From Natronospira proteinivora (GTDB lineage Bacteria > Pseudomonadota > Gammaproteobacteria > Natronospirales > Natronospiraceae): a stretch of DNA of 64,000 nt. Numbering within the stretch: the stretch's first letter is position 1; the number at the start of each line of letters is the position of its first letter. Location: positions 62,001-126,000 of the forward strand of contig NZ_JALJYF010000003.1 in NCBI RefSeq assembly GCF_024170465.1. The letters run 5' to 3'. The translations under genes were made by a program, and so were the position numbers. Below the pieces are notes generated by a model. It was not told the origin of the DNA, ran no database searches, and worked only from the letters and a program-made list of their open reading frames with translations. Below are positions 54,603 through 63,809 of this stretch, piece after piece.

Positions 54603-55679
54603 ATGGCCGCGCCCGCTGCCCTGTTTGCCCCCGTCAGTGGCCCGGGCGGTTCCGGTGAGTACTACCGCTGCCTGGCCATCGCCCGCGCACTCCAGGCCCG
54701 TTGTCCCGAGCTGGACATCCATTTCCTGATTCACCAGGAGGTGAGTCTGGAACGGGACGAACGCTTCCATTACCACCCCATTCCGGACAGCCCCACAAAG
54801 TCGGTGGGGGAGGTGGTGGAAGCCTTGCGCCGGATTCGCCCGTCGCTGGTTCTGTTTGATTCCGCCGGTCGCATGACCCAGTTCCGCGCCGCCCGTCGGG
54901 TGGGCGCCAAACTGGCCTGGCTGAGTGATCGCCCCAACAAGCGCTGGAAGGGCTTTCGCTGGCGGATGATGGCCTTGCTGGATCTGCATCTGATGGCGGC
55001 CTCAGGCCAGGCCAATCCCCGTCTGGGTCTCCTGGAACGTTTCAAGCTTCGCTTCTTTCCCCGCCTGCGCACCCGGTTTTTCAGCGGCATTGCCCCGGCC
55101 CCGGATGCGGACCGCCGACGGGCCCTGTGCCAGGCCCATGATCTGCCCGAATCCGATTATGTGATCCTGGCGCCGGGGGGGGGCGGTTATACCCACCAGG
55201 GGCGCCCGGTGCCCGAGATCATGCTGGACGCAGCCTCCCGCATCCATGAACAGACCGGACTAGCCTGCGTGATGGTCATGGGCCCCCAGTACCGGGGCGA
55301 CAGCCATGAGCATGAGACGGTGCGGGTGATCGACAGCCTGCCCACCGAGGACCTGACCCAGCTGCTGCACGGGGCGCGCCTGGCGGTGATCGGGGCCGGC
55401 AGCATGATGACCGCCCAGACCCTGTCCCTGGAAGTGCCGGCGGTGATAGTCCCGGCCGGCGGCGACGATCAGCCGCCTCGGATCGCCGATTTCTCCCGCC
55501 GCGGCCTGGCCACCGCCGCCAGCATGGATGAACAGTCCATCACCGATGCCGCCGTGGCCCTGGCTCAAGACCCGGATCGCCAGCGCCAACAGCAGCAAGC
55601 GGTTCACGCCGTCGGCATCCGCAATGACGTTGTCGACGTCGCCAAGACCCTCCAGGCCCTAATCGAAAAACACGCCTAA
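54603..55679 (+). CDS. MurG/PseG-like glycosyltransferase-fold protein
   Basis: A 358-residue protein with a GT-B-like outline: an N-terminal GPGGSGEYYRCLAIARALQARCPELDIHFL segment and the C-terminal nucleotide-sugar region APGGGGYTHQGRPVPEI, LLHGARLAVIGAGSMMTAQTLSLEVPAVIVPAGGDDQPPRIADFSRRGLA. This resembles MurG (GT28) and the PseG UDP-sugar hydrolase. Acceptor and donor are not recognisable. Its place before the LPS genes suggests surface glycan synthesis. Confidence 0.72.
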   Translation: MAAPAALFAPVSGPGGSGEYYRCLAIARALQARCPELDIHFLIHQEVSLERDERFHYHPIPDSPTKSVGEVVEALRRIRPSLVLFDSAGRMTQFRAARRVGAKLAWLSDRPNKRWKGFRWRMMALLDLHLMAASGQANPRLGLLERFKLRFFPRLRTRFFSGIAPAPDADRRRALCQAHDLPESDYVILAPGGGGYTHQGRPVPEIMLDAASRIHEQTGLACVMVMGPQYRGDSHEHETVRVIDSLPTEDLTQLLHGARLAVIGAGSMMTAQTLSLEVPAVIVPAGGDDQPPRIADFSRRGLATAASMDEQSITDAAVALAQDPDRQRQQQQAVHAVGIRNDVVDVAKTLQALIEKHA

Positions 55680-55783
55680 AGCCTTGTCGATTTCCGGCTG
55701 CCTCCTTCGACCAGTCAATGGGAGGGATGCGTTTCCAGTGGGACGTATGCCGCTATTGTTCTTGACGGGCAGGAGGAATCAGC

Positions 55784-56242
55784 GTGAAAGAGGTGAATAT
55801 CTATCTCAATTTCCCGGGCACCACCGAGGCGGCCTTCAATTTCTACCGCAGCATTTTCGGGGGCGAGTTCATGGGCGGCATCATGCGTTTTCGGGATTTC
55901 CCCCCGATGGAAGGCATGGAAGACTGGCCGGCCATGAAGGAAGAAGAGCTGGACCTGGTGGGTCATGTATCACTTCCAATTACCGAACACACCACCCTGA
56001 TGGGAACCGATATGGTTTCAAACATGCCGGGTCAGCTGGTCAGCGGTAACAATTTCCAGATCACCCTGGAGACCGATAGCGCCGAGGAGGCCGAGGTGCT
56101 TTTTGGCAAGTTGTCTGAAGGTGGCCGGGTTGTGATGCCCTTGAGCGAAACCTTCTGGGCGGAACAGTTCGGTGCCTGTGTGGACCCCTTTGGCGTGCAT
56201 TGGCAGCTAAACTACACGGGCAGCCGTGTCATGCCCACTTAA
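55784..56242 (+). CDS. VOC/PhnB-like glyoxalase-fold protein
   Basis: A 152-residue protein from GTG 55784 after AGGAGGAA. It starts VNIYLNFPGTTEAAFNFYRSIFGGEF, the opening of the PhnB/DUF1338-like VOC family, and ends WAEQFGACVDPFGVHWQLNY. This is the typical fold of small dimeric VOC proteins whose substrates are mostly unknown; the expected metal ligands are incomplete. Confidence 0.85.
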   Translation: MKEVNIYLNFPGTTEAAFNFYRSIFGGEFMGGIMRFRDFPPMEGMEDWPAMKEEELDLVGHVSLPITEHTTLMGTDMVSNMPGQLVSGNNFQITLETDSAEEAEVLFGKLSEGGRVVMPLSETFWAEQFGACVDPFGVHWQLNYTGSRVMPT

Positions 56243-56312
56243 GCATCGGTGCCGGAGAGGTCGGCTTTATTCTATACTGATGCCGTGCTTGCAATGTCAT
56301 AAGGAGGGAAGC

Positions 56313-56738
56313 ATGAGCACGAAGGAAACCTGCAAGGGGGCTTGCCTGTGTGGTGCGGTGCGTGTCTCGGCCACCATCAAAAGCCGTGATATTGGTGCCT
56401 GTCATTGCGCCATGTGTCGTCAGTGGGGCGGCGGTGGACCCATGTTTGCGGTTGAATGCGAAGAGGATGTGGCTTTCGAGGGCGAGGACCATGTTGCCCT
56501 GTTCAGCTCCTCGGAATGGGCGGAGCGGGGTTTTTGCCGTGCTTGCGGCACCCATCTCTTCTATCGCTTGAAGGAAGGCGGGCATTACGCCCTTCCGGTG
56601 GGCTTGCTGGGGGATGATATCCAGTGGCGGTTCACCGATCAGATCTTCATCGATCGCAAGCCGGCCTTCTATGATTTTTCCCAGGACACGAGAAATCTCA
56701 CCGAGCAGCAGGTCTTCGAACTCTTCGCCGGCGATTGA
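56313..56738 (+). CDS. GFA-family (CENP-V/GFA) zinc protein
   Basis: A 141-residue protein from ATG 56313 with AAGGAGGG upstream. The cysteines CKGACLCGAVRV, GACHCAMCRQWGG and RGFCRACGTHLFYR form the two zinc sites of the glutathione-dependent formaldehyde-activating family. Actual glutathione activity is not proven for most members. Alone between the VOC protein and a convergent AhpD-like gene. Confidence 0.9.
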   Translation: MSTKETCKGACLCGAVRVSATIKSRDIGACHCAMCRQWGGGGPMFAVECEEDVAFEGEDHVALFSSSEWAERGFCRACGTHLFYRLKEGGHYALPVGLLGDDIQWRFTDQIFIDRKPAFYDFSQDTRNLTEQQVFELFAGD

Positions 56739-56752
56739 AGGGCTGAGGGGGC

Positions 56753-57349
56753 CTACTTTTTGACGTGCTTGCCCCCGGTCCAGCCGCCGGGGGACAGCAC
56801 CCGGTTGCCCAAGTCCTTGGGGCTGTCTTCCAGGTCGGTGGCCATGGAATCATTCCAGCGGTTGAGAAAGCCGTAAAGACTAACCGCGCCCAGGATCTCC
56901 ACGATCTGGCCCTCGTCCCAGTGTTCCCGCAGGCGGGCAAAGAGCTCGGCGTCCACGGCATTGGGTACCGAGCCCGCCGCCAGGGCAAAGTCCAGGGCCA
57001 CCCGCTCGGCTTCACTGAAATGGGGGCTGGTCTGGTACGCCCAGACAGCTTCTACTTTCTCCGAGGGCACCCCCTTGATCTGGGCGGCAACCAGGGAATG
57101 GGCCTCGCAATACTGACAGCCCGCCGCCCGGCTGGCGAAGTGGGCAATCAGGCGCTTAAAGCCTGCATCCACGCTGCCCTCGGGGTCCATCACCGCCTTG
57201 GTCAGCTCCCCGAAGCCCTTCACCATCTTCGGCCGGCGCTGCATGGTCAGCAGGCTGTTGGGCACAAACCCCAGGATGTCCTCGAAAATGGCGAAGTCCT
57301 CCGCCAGTTCCGGCGTGGTGTCTTTCGACAAGGGTTTCATATGGGCCAT
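56753..57349 (-). CDS. Carboxymuconolactone decarboxylase/AhpD-like protein
   Basis: A 198-residue helical protein with the AhpD active-site motif AAGCQYCEAHSLVAAQIKGVP (C-x2-C and His). The C-terminal region SLYGFLNRWNDSMATDLED is common to the peroxidase-related family. It probably reduces peroxides or acts as a redox partner of a peroxiredoxin. A REP-like pair lies just upstream of its start. Confidence 0.86.
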   Translation of the reverse strand: MAHMKPLSKDTTPELAEDFAIFEDILGFVPNSLLTMQRRPKMVKGFGELTKAVMDPEGSVDAGFKRLIAHFASRAAGCQYCEAHSLVAAQIKGVPSEKVEAVWAYQTSPHFSEAERVALDFALAAGSVPNAVDAELFARLREHWDEGQIVEILGAVSLYGFLNRWNDSMATDLEDSPKDLGNRVLSPGGWTGGKHVKK

Positions 57350-57391
57350 GTTGTCGGCTCCTGTCTCGGGTTCACTATCCAGATCTCATGC

Positions 57392-57473
57392 CGTAGGAGC
57401 GGATTTATCCGCGATTAGCTTTCCAATGCCACGGTGGTGCTCACGGCCAATCGCGAATGAATTCGCTCCTACG
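57392..57473. repeat. Inverted pair of REP-like elements
   Basis: GTAGGAGCGGATTTATCCGC (57393-57412) with GATT, and the inverse of the GAATTCATTCGC variant at 57448-57473 (CAATCGCGAATGAATTCGCT and CCTACG). Lies between the AhpD-like gene and the end of the heptosyltransferase gene. Confidence 0.87.
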
Positions 57474-58551
57474 ATGATTGCATCAAACCATCCAGCTTCT
57501 CGGTCACCTCGTCCACAGTGATGCGTTCCATCACCTGCGGATTCCGTACCCGGGTGCCCCAACGGACCTCGTCCACAGTCTTGCCGGTCTCTTCCTTCAG
57601 GGCCCGGGGGTAATGGTTCACACACCATTGGCGCGAGTAATAGGGGCCGGTGCGGTCCGGGTTGGAGCTGGCGTAGAGCCCGATTACCGGGGTGCCGGCG
57701 GCGGTGCCCATATGAGCCGGGCCGGAGTCGGGGCAGAGTACGGCCCGGGACCGTCGAATCAGGGCAAAGAGTTGTTTCAGGGAGGTCTGGCCCACCCGAT
57801 TCACCGGCTTGTGTTGGCAATGGCCCATGATGGCCTCGGCCATGGCCTTTTCCCGCGCCGTGGGTCCGCCGGTGAGTATCGTCTGCAGGCCATGGATTCG
57901 GGCGGCGTGATCGATCACCGCCGCATAGCGTTCCGCCCGCCAGTCCCGGAAGTTGTGCGCCCTTTGGCTGGCGCAGGGGCTGATCAGCAGGGCCGGGCGA
58001 TCATCGGGAATATGCTGCCGGGCGAAAGCCTCATCCGCGGCGGGGACGGGGATATCCCAGCGCGGCTGGCGGATGTCCGCGCCCAGATGGGCGGCGAAGG
58101 ACAATAGCCCTTCCATGACATGCTGGCGGGGTGTGGCGGGGATGGCTTCATTGGTGAACAGCCACTGGTAATCCCGGGCCCGGGCCCGGTCAAAACCGAT
58201 CCGTCGCCGGGCCGGGATCAGGCGGCTGGCCACACTGGCGCGCAGGGCAATCTGCATGTGCAAGAGGGCATCAAAGGAGGTCTTGCCAATGGCCGAGCGC
58301 AAGGCCCGGTAGCCGGCCCATCCAGCCCTTTTGTCGAAACTGATAAACTCGACGCCTTCAATGTCACCCACCAGGCTTGCTTCCAGGCGGCCGATCACCC
58401 AGGTGATGCGGCTGTCGGGGAATTGATCCTGCAGGGCCCGCAAGACCGGGACGGTGTGGCAGACATCACCGATGGCTGACAGTCGCAGCAGGGCAATGCG
58501 CTCAAGCACAGCGGCATCAGGGTCGGAAGCATTGGGGGAATGGTTTGCCAT
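57469..58551 (-). CDS. Glycosyltransferase family 9 (heptosyltransferase-like)
   Basis: A 360-residue GT9 protein: RIALLRLSAIGDVCHTVPVLRALQDQFPDSRITWVI N-terminal domain, and the C-terminal GGPTAREKAMAEAIM and LCPDSGPAHMGTAAGTPVIGLYASSNPDRTGPY (ADP-heptose-binding region). It probably adds heptose to Kdo-lipid A in the inner core, at the cytosolic face of the inner membrane. Its start ATG overlaps the divergent kdkA start by two bases. Whether it is WaaC or WaaF cannot be decided. Confidence 0.87.
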   Translation of the reverse strand: MANHSPNASDPDAAVLERIALLRLSAIGDVCHTVPVLRALQDQFPDSRITWVIGRLEASLVGDIEGVEFISFDKRAGWAGYRALRSAIGKTSFDALLHMQIALRASVASRLIPARRRIGFDRARARDYQWLFTNEAIPATPRQHVMEGLLSFAAHLGADIRQPRWDIPVPAADEAFARQHIPDDRPALLISPCASQRAHNFRDWRAERYAAVIDHAARIHGLQTILTGGPTAREKAMAEAIMGHCQHKPVNRVGQTSLKQLFALIRRSRAVLCPDSGPAHMGTAAGTPVIGLYASSNPDRTGPYYSRQWCVNHYPRALKEETGKTVDEVRWGTRVRNPQVMERITVDEVTEKLDGLMQSS

Positions 58552-59278
58552 GCGTGAAATAGTACTGTCTCAAAGCCGGGTGGAAGGCGATCACATCCTA
58601 TACGATGCCAGCAGCCTGGACCAGCCAGCACCGAATCACTTCGACCCCGCTTGGTGGCGGGCCCAGGATCGCCTGGCGGGGGAGGCCCAGGGGCGGGGCA
58701 GCGCCTATTTCCTCAAGGGCTTCGATGGCGACTGGGTCCTGCGCCACTTTCGCCGCGGCGGCTGGATCGGCCGCTGGGTGGATGACCGTTATCTGTTCAC
58801 CGGCCTGGAACGCAGCCGCCCCTTCCGCGAATTGCGGCTGCTGGCCCGGCTTTGTTCCGCCGGCCTGCCGGTGCCTCGGCCGGTGGCGGCGCGCTTGAGC
58901 CGCCAGGGATTGAGCTACCGGGCCGATTTGCTCATCGAGCAGGTTCCCGGCACCCCCCTGGGCAGTTTGCTGGAGAGCGACCAGGCGGATATGGATGCCT
59001 TTCGGCGGGTGGGGTCGGTCATTCGTCGTTTTCATCAAGCCGGTGTCTTCCATGCCGATCTCAATGCCCGCAATATTCTGGTGTCCGATCAGGCCGTGTA
59101 TCTGATCGATTTCGACCGGGGCGCCCTGCGTTCTCCCGGGGCATGGAAGCGACATAATCTGGATCGCCTGCAACGGTCCTGCAAGAAAATCCTGGGCCCG
59201 CGTTGGGCCGATGAACCCCGATGGGGGCAAGCCTGGCTTGTCCTGGAACAGGCATACGAGGTGACCAACTCAGCATGA
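58550..59278 (+). CDS. kdkA: Kdo kinase KdkA
   Basis: A 242-residue protein with PAPNHFDPAWW, YFLKGFDGDWVLRHFRRGGWIGRW (N lobe), YRADLLIEQVPGTPL (hinge) and the kinase loop FHADLNARNILVSDQAVYLIDFDRGALR. This is the KdkA set for phosphorylating Kdo at O-4, as in single-Kdo LPS of Haemophilus and Vibrio. GGGGGAA lies 9 nt before ATG 58550. The last codons overlap the next gene as ATGA. Confidence 0.92.
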   Translation: MREIVLSQSRVEGDHILYDASSLDQPAPNHFDPAWWRAQDRLAGEAQGRGSAYFLKGFDGDWVLRHFRRGGWIGRWVDDRYLFTGLERSRPFRELRLLARLCSAGLPVPRPVAARLSRQGLSYRADLLIEQVPGTPLGSLLESDQADMDAFRRVGSVIRRFHQAGVFHADLNARNILVSDQAVYLIDFDRGALRSPGAWKRHNLDRLQRSCKKILGPRWADEPRWGQAWLVLEQAYEVTNSA

Positions 59279-60150
59279 ACCAGTTTCGCGGACTGTTTAC
59301 CCAGCTAATTATTCTGCCCGTCACCATCACGCTCATCATCCCTATGATGCTGGTGGCCATCTTGAAGCTGCTGATCCCCATCCGAGTCTTTCGCCGGCGT
59401 TGTACCCGTATCGTGCTGGGGATCGGTGAGCTCTGGGCCTGGCTGGTAACCGGGGTCTTCCGCTTCGCTCACCAGACCCGCTATGAGATCAACCCGCTGC
59501 CACCGGTGGACCGTGATCATTCCTATCTCGTGATCTGCAACCACCAGTCCTGGGTGGACATACCGGTGCTCATGGCGGTCTTTGACGGGCGGGTTCCCTT
59601 CTATCGTTTCTTTCTCAAAAAGCAGCTCATGTGGCTGCCCTTTCTGGGTATCGCTTTCTGGGCCCTGGAATACCCCTTCATGCAACGCCATTCAAAAGCC
59701 TATCTGGAAAAACATCCGGAAAAGCAGGGCGAGGACTTAAAAATCACCCAGAAAGCCTGTGCGAAAATGCGTGGCATCCCAGCCACCATTATCAACTACC
59801 CGGAAGGCACCCGCTGCACCCCGACCAAGCAGGCGAAACAGGGCTCACCCTACAAGCATTTGCTGCGGCCCAAGGCGGGTGGCATCTCCTTCGTCCTCTC
59901 CTCCATGGGCGACCAGCTGGATGCCCTGCTGGATGTCACCATCCACTATCCCGATGGTGTCCCCGGTTTCTGGCAGTTCCTGTGCAACGGCGTCTCACGT
60001 ATCCAGGTGGATGTGCAAAAACGCCCCCTTCCCAAGGATCTGCTCCACGGCGACTACCAAAACGACCCCGAATTCCGTCAACGCTTCCAGACCTGGGTCA
60101 ATCAGCTATGGGAAGAGAAAGATCAACGGCTGGAGGCAATGAAGGGTTAG
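59275..60150 (+). CDS. YihG-type 1-acylglycerol-phosphate acyltransferase
   Basis: A 291-residue membrane protein from ATG 59275, which overlaps the kdkA stop. After an N-terminal membrane segment come the acyltransferase motifs CNHQSWVDIPVL (H-x4-D), RFFLKKQLMWLPFLG, INYPEGTRCT and the late IHYPDGVPG. It matches YihG-like lysophosphatidic-acid acyltransferases. It ends 9 bp from a convergent LpxL-like gene. Confidence 0.88.
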   Translation: MNQFRGLFTQLIILPVTITLIIPMMLVAILKLLIPIRVFRRRCTRIVLGIGELWAWLVTGVFRFAHQTRYEINPLPPVDRDHSYLVICNHQSWVDIPVLMAVFDGRVPFYRFFLKKQLMWLPFLGIAFWALEYPFMQRHSKAYLEKHPEKQGEDLKITQKACAKMRGIPATIINYPEGTRCTPTKQAKQGSPYKHLLRPKAGGISFVLSSMGDQLDALLDVTIHYPDGVPGFWQFLCNGVSRIQVDVQKRPLPKDLLHGDYQNDPEFRQRFQTWVNQLWEEKDQRLEAMKG

Positions 60151-60159
60151 TCTCACGCC

Positions 60160-61095
60160 TTAGCGTGAGTCCCCCTGTTTTTTCCGCCGCTTCTCGTGCT
60201 TGCGGTGTTCGGTGGTTTTGAAGCGGTTGTGGGTCCAGAGGTATTGCTCGGGGATCTTTCGGGCTTCGGCCTCGATGAGTTTGTTCACCGTGGCGCCGTC
60301 TTCTTCCGGGCTCATTTCGGCCATGCCTTCGATGGGTGGGTCGATGCGTAGCTGATAGCCCTGTTTGCCGGGCAGGCGTTCCACCCAGAAGGGCATGACG
60401 GTGGCGCCGCTGATTCTCGCCAGTCGATGGGTGGCCGGGTTGGTGGGGGCGGGCACGCCGAAGAAGGGCACGGTGACCGAGTTGCTGCCCTGGTAGCCCT
60501 GGTCCGGGGCGTACCAGACCGTCATGTTGTTCTTGAGGCTTTTGAGCAGTTCCCGGACGGAATCCCGGGGGATGGCCTTTTCAAAATGGGCTTCCCGGCG
60601 GTTCTTGCTGATGGTTTCCAGCAGGGCGTTGCGGTTGGGCCGGTACATGAGATGAAAGGGGCGGTAGAGAGACAACAACCGGCCACCGATCTCCAGGGTG
60701 GTGAAGTGGGCGGAGAGCAGGATCGCACCCTTGCCCTTCTCGAGAGCCGCATCCAGATGCTCCAGGCCTTCGATCCGTACCAGGCGTTTTAAGCGGCGGT
60801 CCGAGGCCCACCAGCACATGCCGATCTCAAACAGGGCAATCCCCAGTGCCTTGAAGTGTTCCCGAATCAGATGTTGGCGCTTGTCTTCGGACCAGTCCGG
60901 GTAACAGACCCGCAGGTTGTATTCCGCCACCCGCTGACGCCGCCCGGCGAGTTTCTGCATGATCACCCCCAAGCCCCGGCCGACCCGGAGCTGGAGGGGG
61001 TAGGGCAGCAGGATGGCCAGGCGCAGCAGGCCAAAGCCCAGCCAGCCAATCCAGTATTTCGGGTGTAATGGGGCTTTCATGCTTGAGTTGCTCAT
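60160..61095 (-). CDS. LpxL-like lauroyl acyltransferase 1
   Basis: A 311-residue lipid A acyltransferase: membrane segment near the N terminus, LLSAHFTTLEIGGRLLSL (H-x4-E catalytic motif), MYRPNRNALLE, VWYAPDQGYQGSNSVTVPFFGVPAPTNPATHRLARISGATVMPF and IPEQYLWTHNRFKT. It adds a secondary acyl chain to Kdo-lipid IVA. Very similar to the gene at 61257-62195 on the same strand, evidently a duplication. Confidence 0.92.
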   Translation of the reverse strand: MSNSSMKAPLHPKYWIGWLGFGLLRLAILLPYPLQLRVGRGLGVIMQKLAGRRQRVAEYNLRVCYPDWSEDKRQHLIREHFKALGIALFEIGMCWWASDRRLKRLVRIEGLEHLDAALEKGKGAILLSAHFTTLEIGGRLLSLYRPFHLMYRPNRNALLETISKNRREAHFEKAIPRDSVRELLKSLKNNMTVWYAPDQGYQGSNSVTVPFFGVPAPTNPATHRLARISGATVMPFWVERLPGKQGYQLRIDPPIEGMAEMSPEEDGATVNKLIEAEARKIPEQYLWTHNRFKTTEHRKHEKRRKKQGDSR

Positions 61096-61164
61096 TTCAC
61101 TGATTGGGTTATAAGGCGGTTTTTAAAGTTAAACGATAGCATTACAGAGGTTATCGGCGATTGA

Positions 61165-61235
61165 TGTGGGAGCGGCATTCCTGCCGCGATGAGGTTGCCG
61201 GCTGGCCATTGTCGCGGCAGGAATGCCGCTCCCAC
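61165..61235. repeat. Inverted pair of REP-like elements, GGCATTCCTGCC type
   Basis: TGTGGGAGCGGCATTCCTGC (61165-61184) with CGCGAT, and its inverse GTCGCGGCAGGAATGCCGCT (61211-61230) CCCAC. The two units can form one large hairpin. Lies between the two LpxL-like genes. Confidence 0.88.
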
Positions 61236-61256
61236 TGTTCATGCTGATTCCCCTCG

Positions 61257-62195
61257 TTACCGCCCCTTTAAATAACGGGCCTTGCGCCAGCGTTTGTGGA
61301 GCTTGGTCTTGAAGCGGTCGAAAGACCAGAAATACTGCTCCGGCATTTTGCGAATCTGTTCTTCCAGCACGGCGTTGGTGCGAACGGTGTCGGCGGCCGG
61401 ATCGTCGCTGGGGAAGTCCTCCAGGGCCGGATGCAGATGCAGGCGATAGCCCCGTGCACCGGGCAATCGTTCCGGGTAAAAGGGTACCACGGGGGCGCCG
61501 GTGGCCCGGGCGATCCGCGCGGTGGCGGTATTGGTGGGGGCGGGCTGATTGAAGAAGGGCACCCAGGCGTGGTTGCGCTTCATATAACCCAGGTCCGGGG
61601 CGTACCAGACACAGTTTCCCTGCCGCAGGCTGCGCATCAGCTGGCGCACATTATCGCTGGGGATCACCCCTTCGAAGTGGCGGCGCCGGGCCTTTTGCAC
61701 AATGTATTCCAGCACCGGATTGCGGTTGGGGCGGTACATGAGATGGAAGGGGGTAAACAGGCCCAGCAGCCGGCCGCCGATCTCAAAGGCGGTAAAATGC
61801 GCACTCATGATCAAGACGCCCTTGCCTTCGGCCTTGGCCTTTTCCAGATGCTCCAGCCCTTCCACCTGAACCAGGCGGTGCAGGCGGCGGGAGCTGGCCC
61901 ACCAGCCCAGGCCCAGTTCGAAGATCCCCACCCCCACGGCCCGGAAATGGGCCTGGGCCAGGCGCTTGTGTTCGGCCCGGCTTTTCTCCGGGAAGCAGCG
62001 CCGCAGATTGGCATAGGTAAACAAGCGCCAGCGCCAGGCCAGGTAGTAAAGGCCCCGGCCGATCCCCTGGCCGATGAAGACCAGGACCGGAAAGGGCAGC
62101 ATTAGCATGAGTCGCAACAGACCCAGGCCCAGCCAGGCGGGCCAGTGTCGGGGTGCGAGAGGAAGGGGCGGGGTATCGCTATTGTTATTGGCCAT
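61257..62195 (-). CDS. LpxL/LpxM-like acyltransferase 2
   Basis: A 312-residue protein with the same plan as its neighbour: LPLAPRHWPAWLGLGLLRLMLMLPF anchor, MSAHFTAFEIGGRLLGLF (H-x4-E), MYRPNRNPVLE, WYAPDLGYMKRNHAWVPFFNQPAPTNTATARIARATGAPVVPFYPERLPG and MPEQYFWSFDRFKT. The pair may supply both secondary acylations of lipid A (LpxL and LpxM roles); which is which cannot be told. 161 bp upstream of the first copy on the same strand. Confidence 0.9.
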   Translation of the reverse strand: MANNNSDTPPLPLAPRHWPAWLGLGLLRLMLMLPFPVLVFIGQGIGRGLYYLAWRWRLFTYANLRRCFPEKSRAEHKRLAQAHFRAVGVGIFELGLGWWASSRRLHRLVQVEGLEHLEKAKAEGKGVLIMSAHFTAFEIGGRLLGLFTPFHLMYRPNRNPVLEYIVQKARRRHFEGVIPSDNVRQLMRSLRQGNCVWYAPDLGYMKRNHAWVPFFNQPAPTNTATARIARATGAPVVPFYPERLPGARGYRLHLHPALEDFPSDDPAADTVRTNAVLEEQIRKMPEQYFWSFDRFKTKLHKRWRKARYLKGR

Positions 62196-62355
62196 GGGCT
62201 TATTATAAAGCCTCGGCTCAGGGGCGCGACCCTCATTCGGCTAGTATCCAGCCCCATGACGGCCAAGGATAAGGTACGGGGAATCGGGACTGGGGATGGA
62301 AGCCCGTGATATTATTCGCACCAACGACAACTGGCTGTAAGCAGGGGACTTTTTC

Positions 62356-63777
62356 GTGCAACTTCCGGATTTTTCCACCGCCCGGGTAATGGTCCTGGGG
62401 GATGTAATGCTGGACCGCTACTGGCAGGGGCCCACTGGGCGTATTTCCCCGGAAGCGCCGGTGCCGGTGGTACGGGTCGAGGATGAACAGACTCGGCCGG
62501 GTGGTGCCGGCAATGTGGCCCTGAATCTGGCCGCCCTGTCGGTATCGGCCCGTTTGATGGGCTGTGTGGGCGAGGATGAAGCGGCAAGATTGTTGCGCGA
62601 GGCCCTGGATGAGGCCGGGATTGCCCATCGCCTGGTGGACTGGCAGCGACCGACCATCACCAAGCTGCGGGTGATCAGCCGGCATCAGCAGTTGATCCGA
62701 CTGGATTTTGAACAAAGCCCCCCGGGCACGGCCCCGGCCGGCCTGTTCGAGAGCTTTTCCACCGCCCTGCCCGAGACCGGAGTGGTGGTGCTCTCCGACT
62801 ACGCCAAGGGGGCGCTAGGGGATTGCCCTCGCCTGATCCGGGCCGCCCGCGAGGCCGGCCTGCCGGTGCTGGTGGACCCCAAGGGCCAGGATTTCACTCC
62901 CTATCGCGGTGCCACGCTGCTGACCCCCAATCTGGGGGAATTCGAGGCGGTGGTGGGCCCCTGTCCAGACGATGACACGTTGGTTGCTCGGGCGGAGGCC
63001 CTGGCCCGGGAGCTTGAGCTGGACGGGCTGCTGGTCACCCGTAGCGAGAAGGGCATGAGCCTGATCCGTCCGGGCCAGCCGCCCCTGCATCTACCGGCCC
63101 GGGCGCGGGAAGTCTTTGACGTGACCGGGGCCGGGGATACCGTGATTGCCGTGCTGGCGGCCATGCTGGCAGCCGGTGAAAGCCTGGACGATGCGGCCCG
63201 CCTGGCCAATATCGCCGCCGGTCTGGTGGTGGGCAAGTTGGGGGCGGCCACGGTGAGCCCCTCGGAGCTGCGCCTGGCCATGCACGATGCCGGGGCGCCG
63301 GAAGCGGCGGTGATGGATCGGGTGACCTTGGGCCATGCCGTTCGCCATGCCCGGGAGCGCGGTGAGCGGGTGGTGATGACCAATGGCTGCTTCGATATCC
63401 TCCACGCCGGCCATGTAAGTTATCTGCGGGCCGCCCGGGCCCTGGGCGATCGATTGATCGTGGCGGTGAATGATGATGATTCGGTGCGTCGGCTCAAGGG
63501 GGCCGAACGGCCCGTGAATCCGGTGCAGGATCGCATGAGTGTCTTGGCCGGTCTGGAGGCGGTGGACTGGGTGGTGCCATTCTCCGAGGACACGCCCCGG
63601 GACCTTATCTGCGAACTGTTGCCGGATTTGCTGGTCAAGGGAGGGGACTATCAGCCCGAGGAGATTGCCGGCCATGACTGCGTGGTGGCCAACGGCGGTC
63701 AAGTGAAAATCCTGGATTTCGTAGAAGGCCAGTCCACCACCGGCCTGCTGAATCGCATTCGCCGCAACCCCGCCTGA
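62356..63777 (+). CDS. hldE: Bifunctional heptose-7-phosphate kinase/heptose-1-phosphate adenylyltransferase
   Basis: A 473-residue protein from GTG 62356 (AGGGGA upstream). The N-terminal ribokinase-fold domain has [28 protein letters not shown] and [17 protein letters not shown]. The C-terminal nucleotidyltransferase domain has [42 protein letters not shown]. Together they make ADP-heptose for the LPS core. It is followed by waaA after 32 bp. Confidence 0.96.
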   Translation: MQLPDFSTARVMVLGDVMLDRYWQGPTGRISPEAPVPVVRVEDEQTRPGGAGNVALNLAALSVSARLMGCVGEDEAARLLREALDEAGIAHRLVDWQRPTITKLRVISRHQQLIRLDFEQSPPGTAPAGLFESFSTALPETGVVVLSDYAKGALGDCPRLIRAAREAGLPVLVDPKGQDFTPYRGATLLTPNLGEFEAVVGPCPDDDTLVARAEALARELELDGLLVTRSEKGMSLIRPGQPPLHLPARAREVFDVTGAGDTVIAVLAAMLAAGESLDDAARLANIAAGLVVGKLGAATVSPSELRLAMHDAGAPEAAVMDRVTLGHAVRHARERGERVVMTNGCFDILHAGHVSYLRAARALGDRLIVAVNDDDSVRRLKGAERPVNPVQDRMSVLAGLEAVDWVVPFSEDTPRDLICELLPDLLVKGGDYQPEEIAGHDCVVANGGQVKILDFVEGQSTTGLLNRIRRNPA

Positions 63778-63809
63778 GCGATTACCGAAAGCATTACAGA
63801 GACAAGTGA

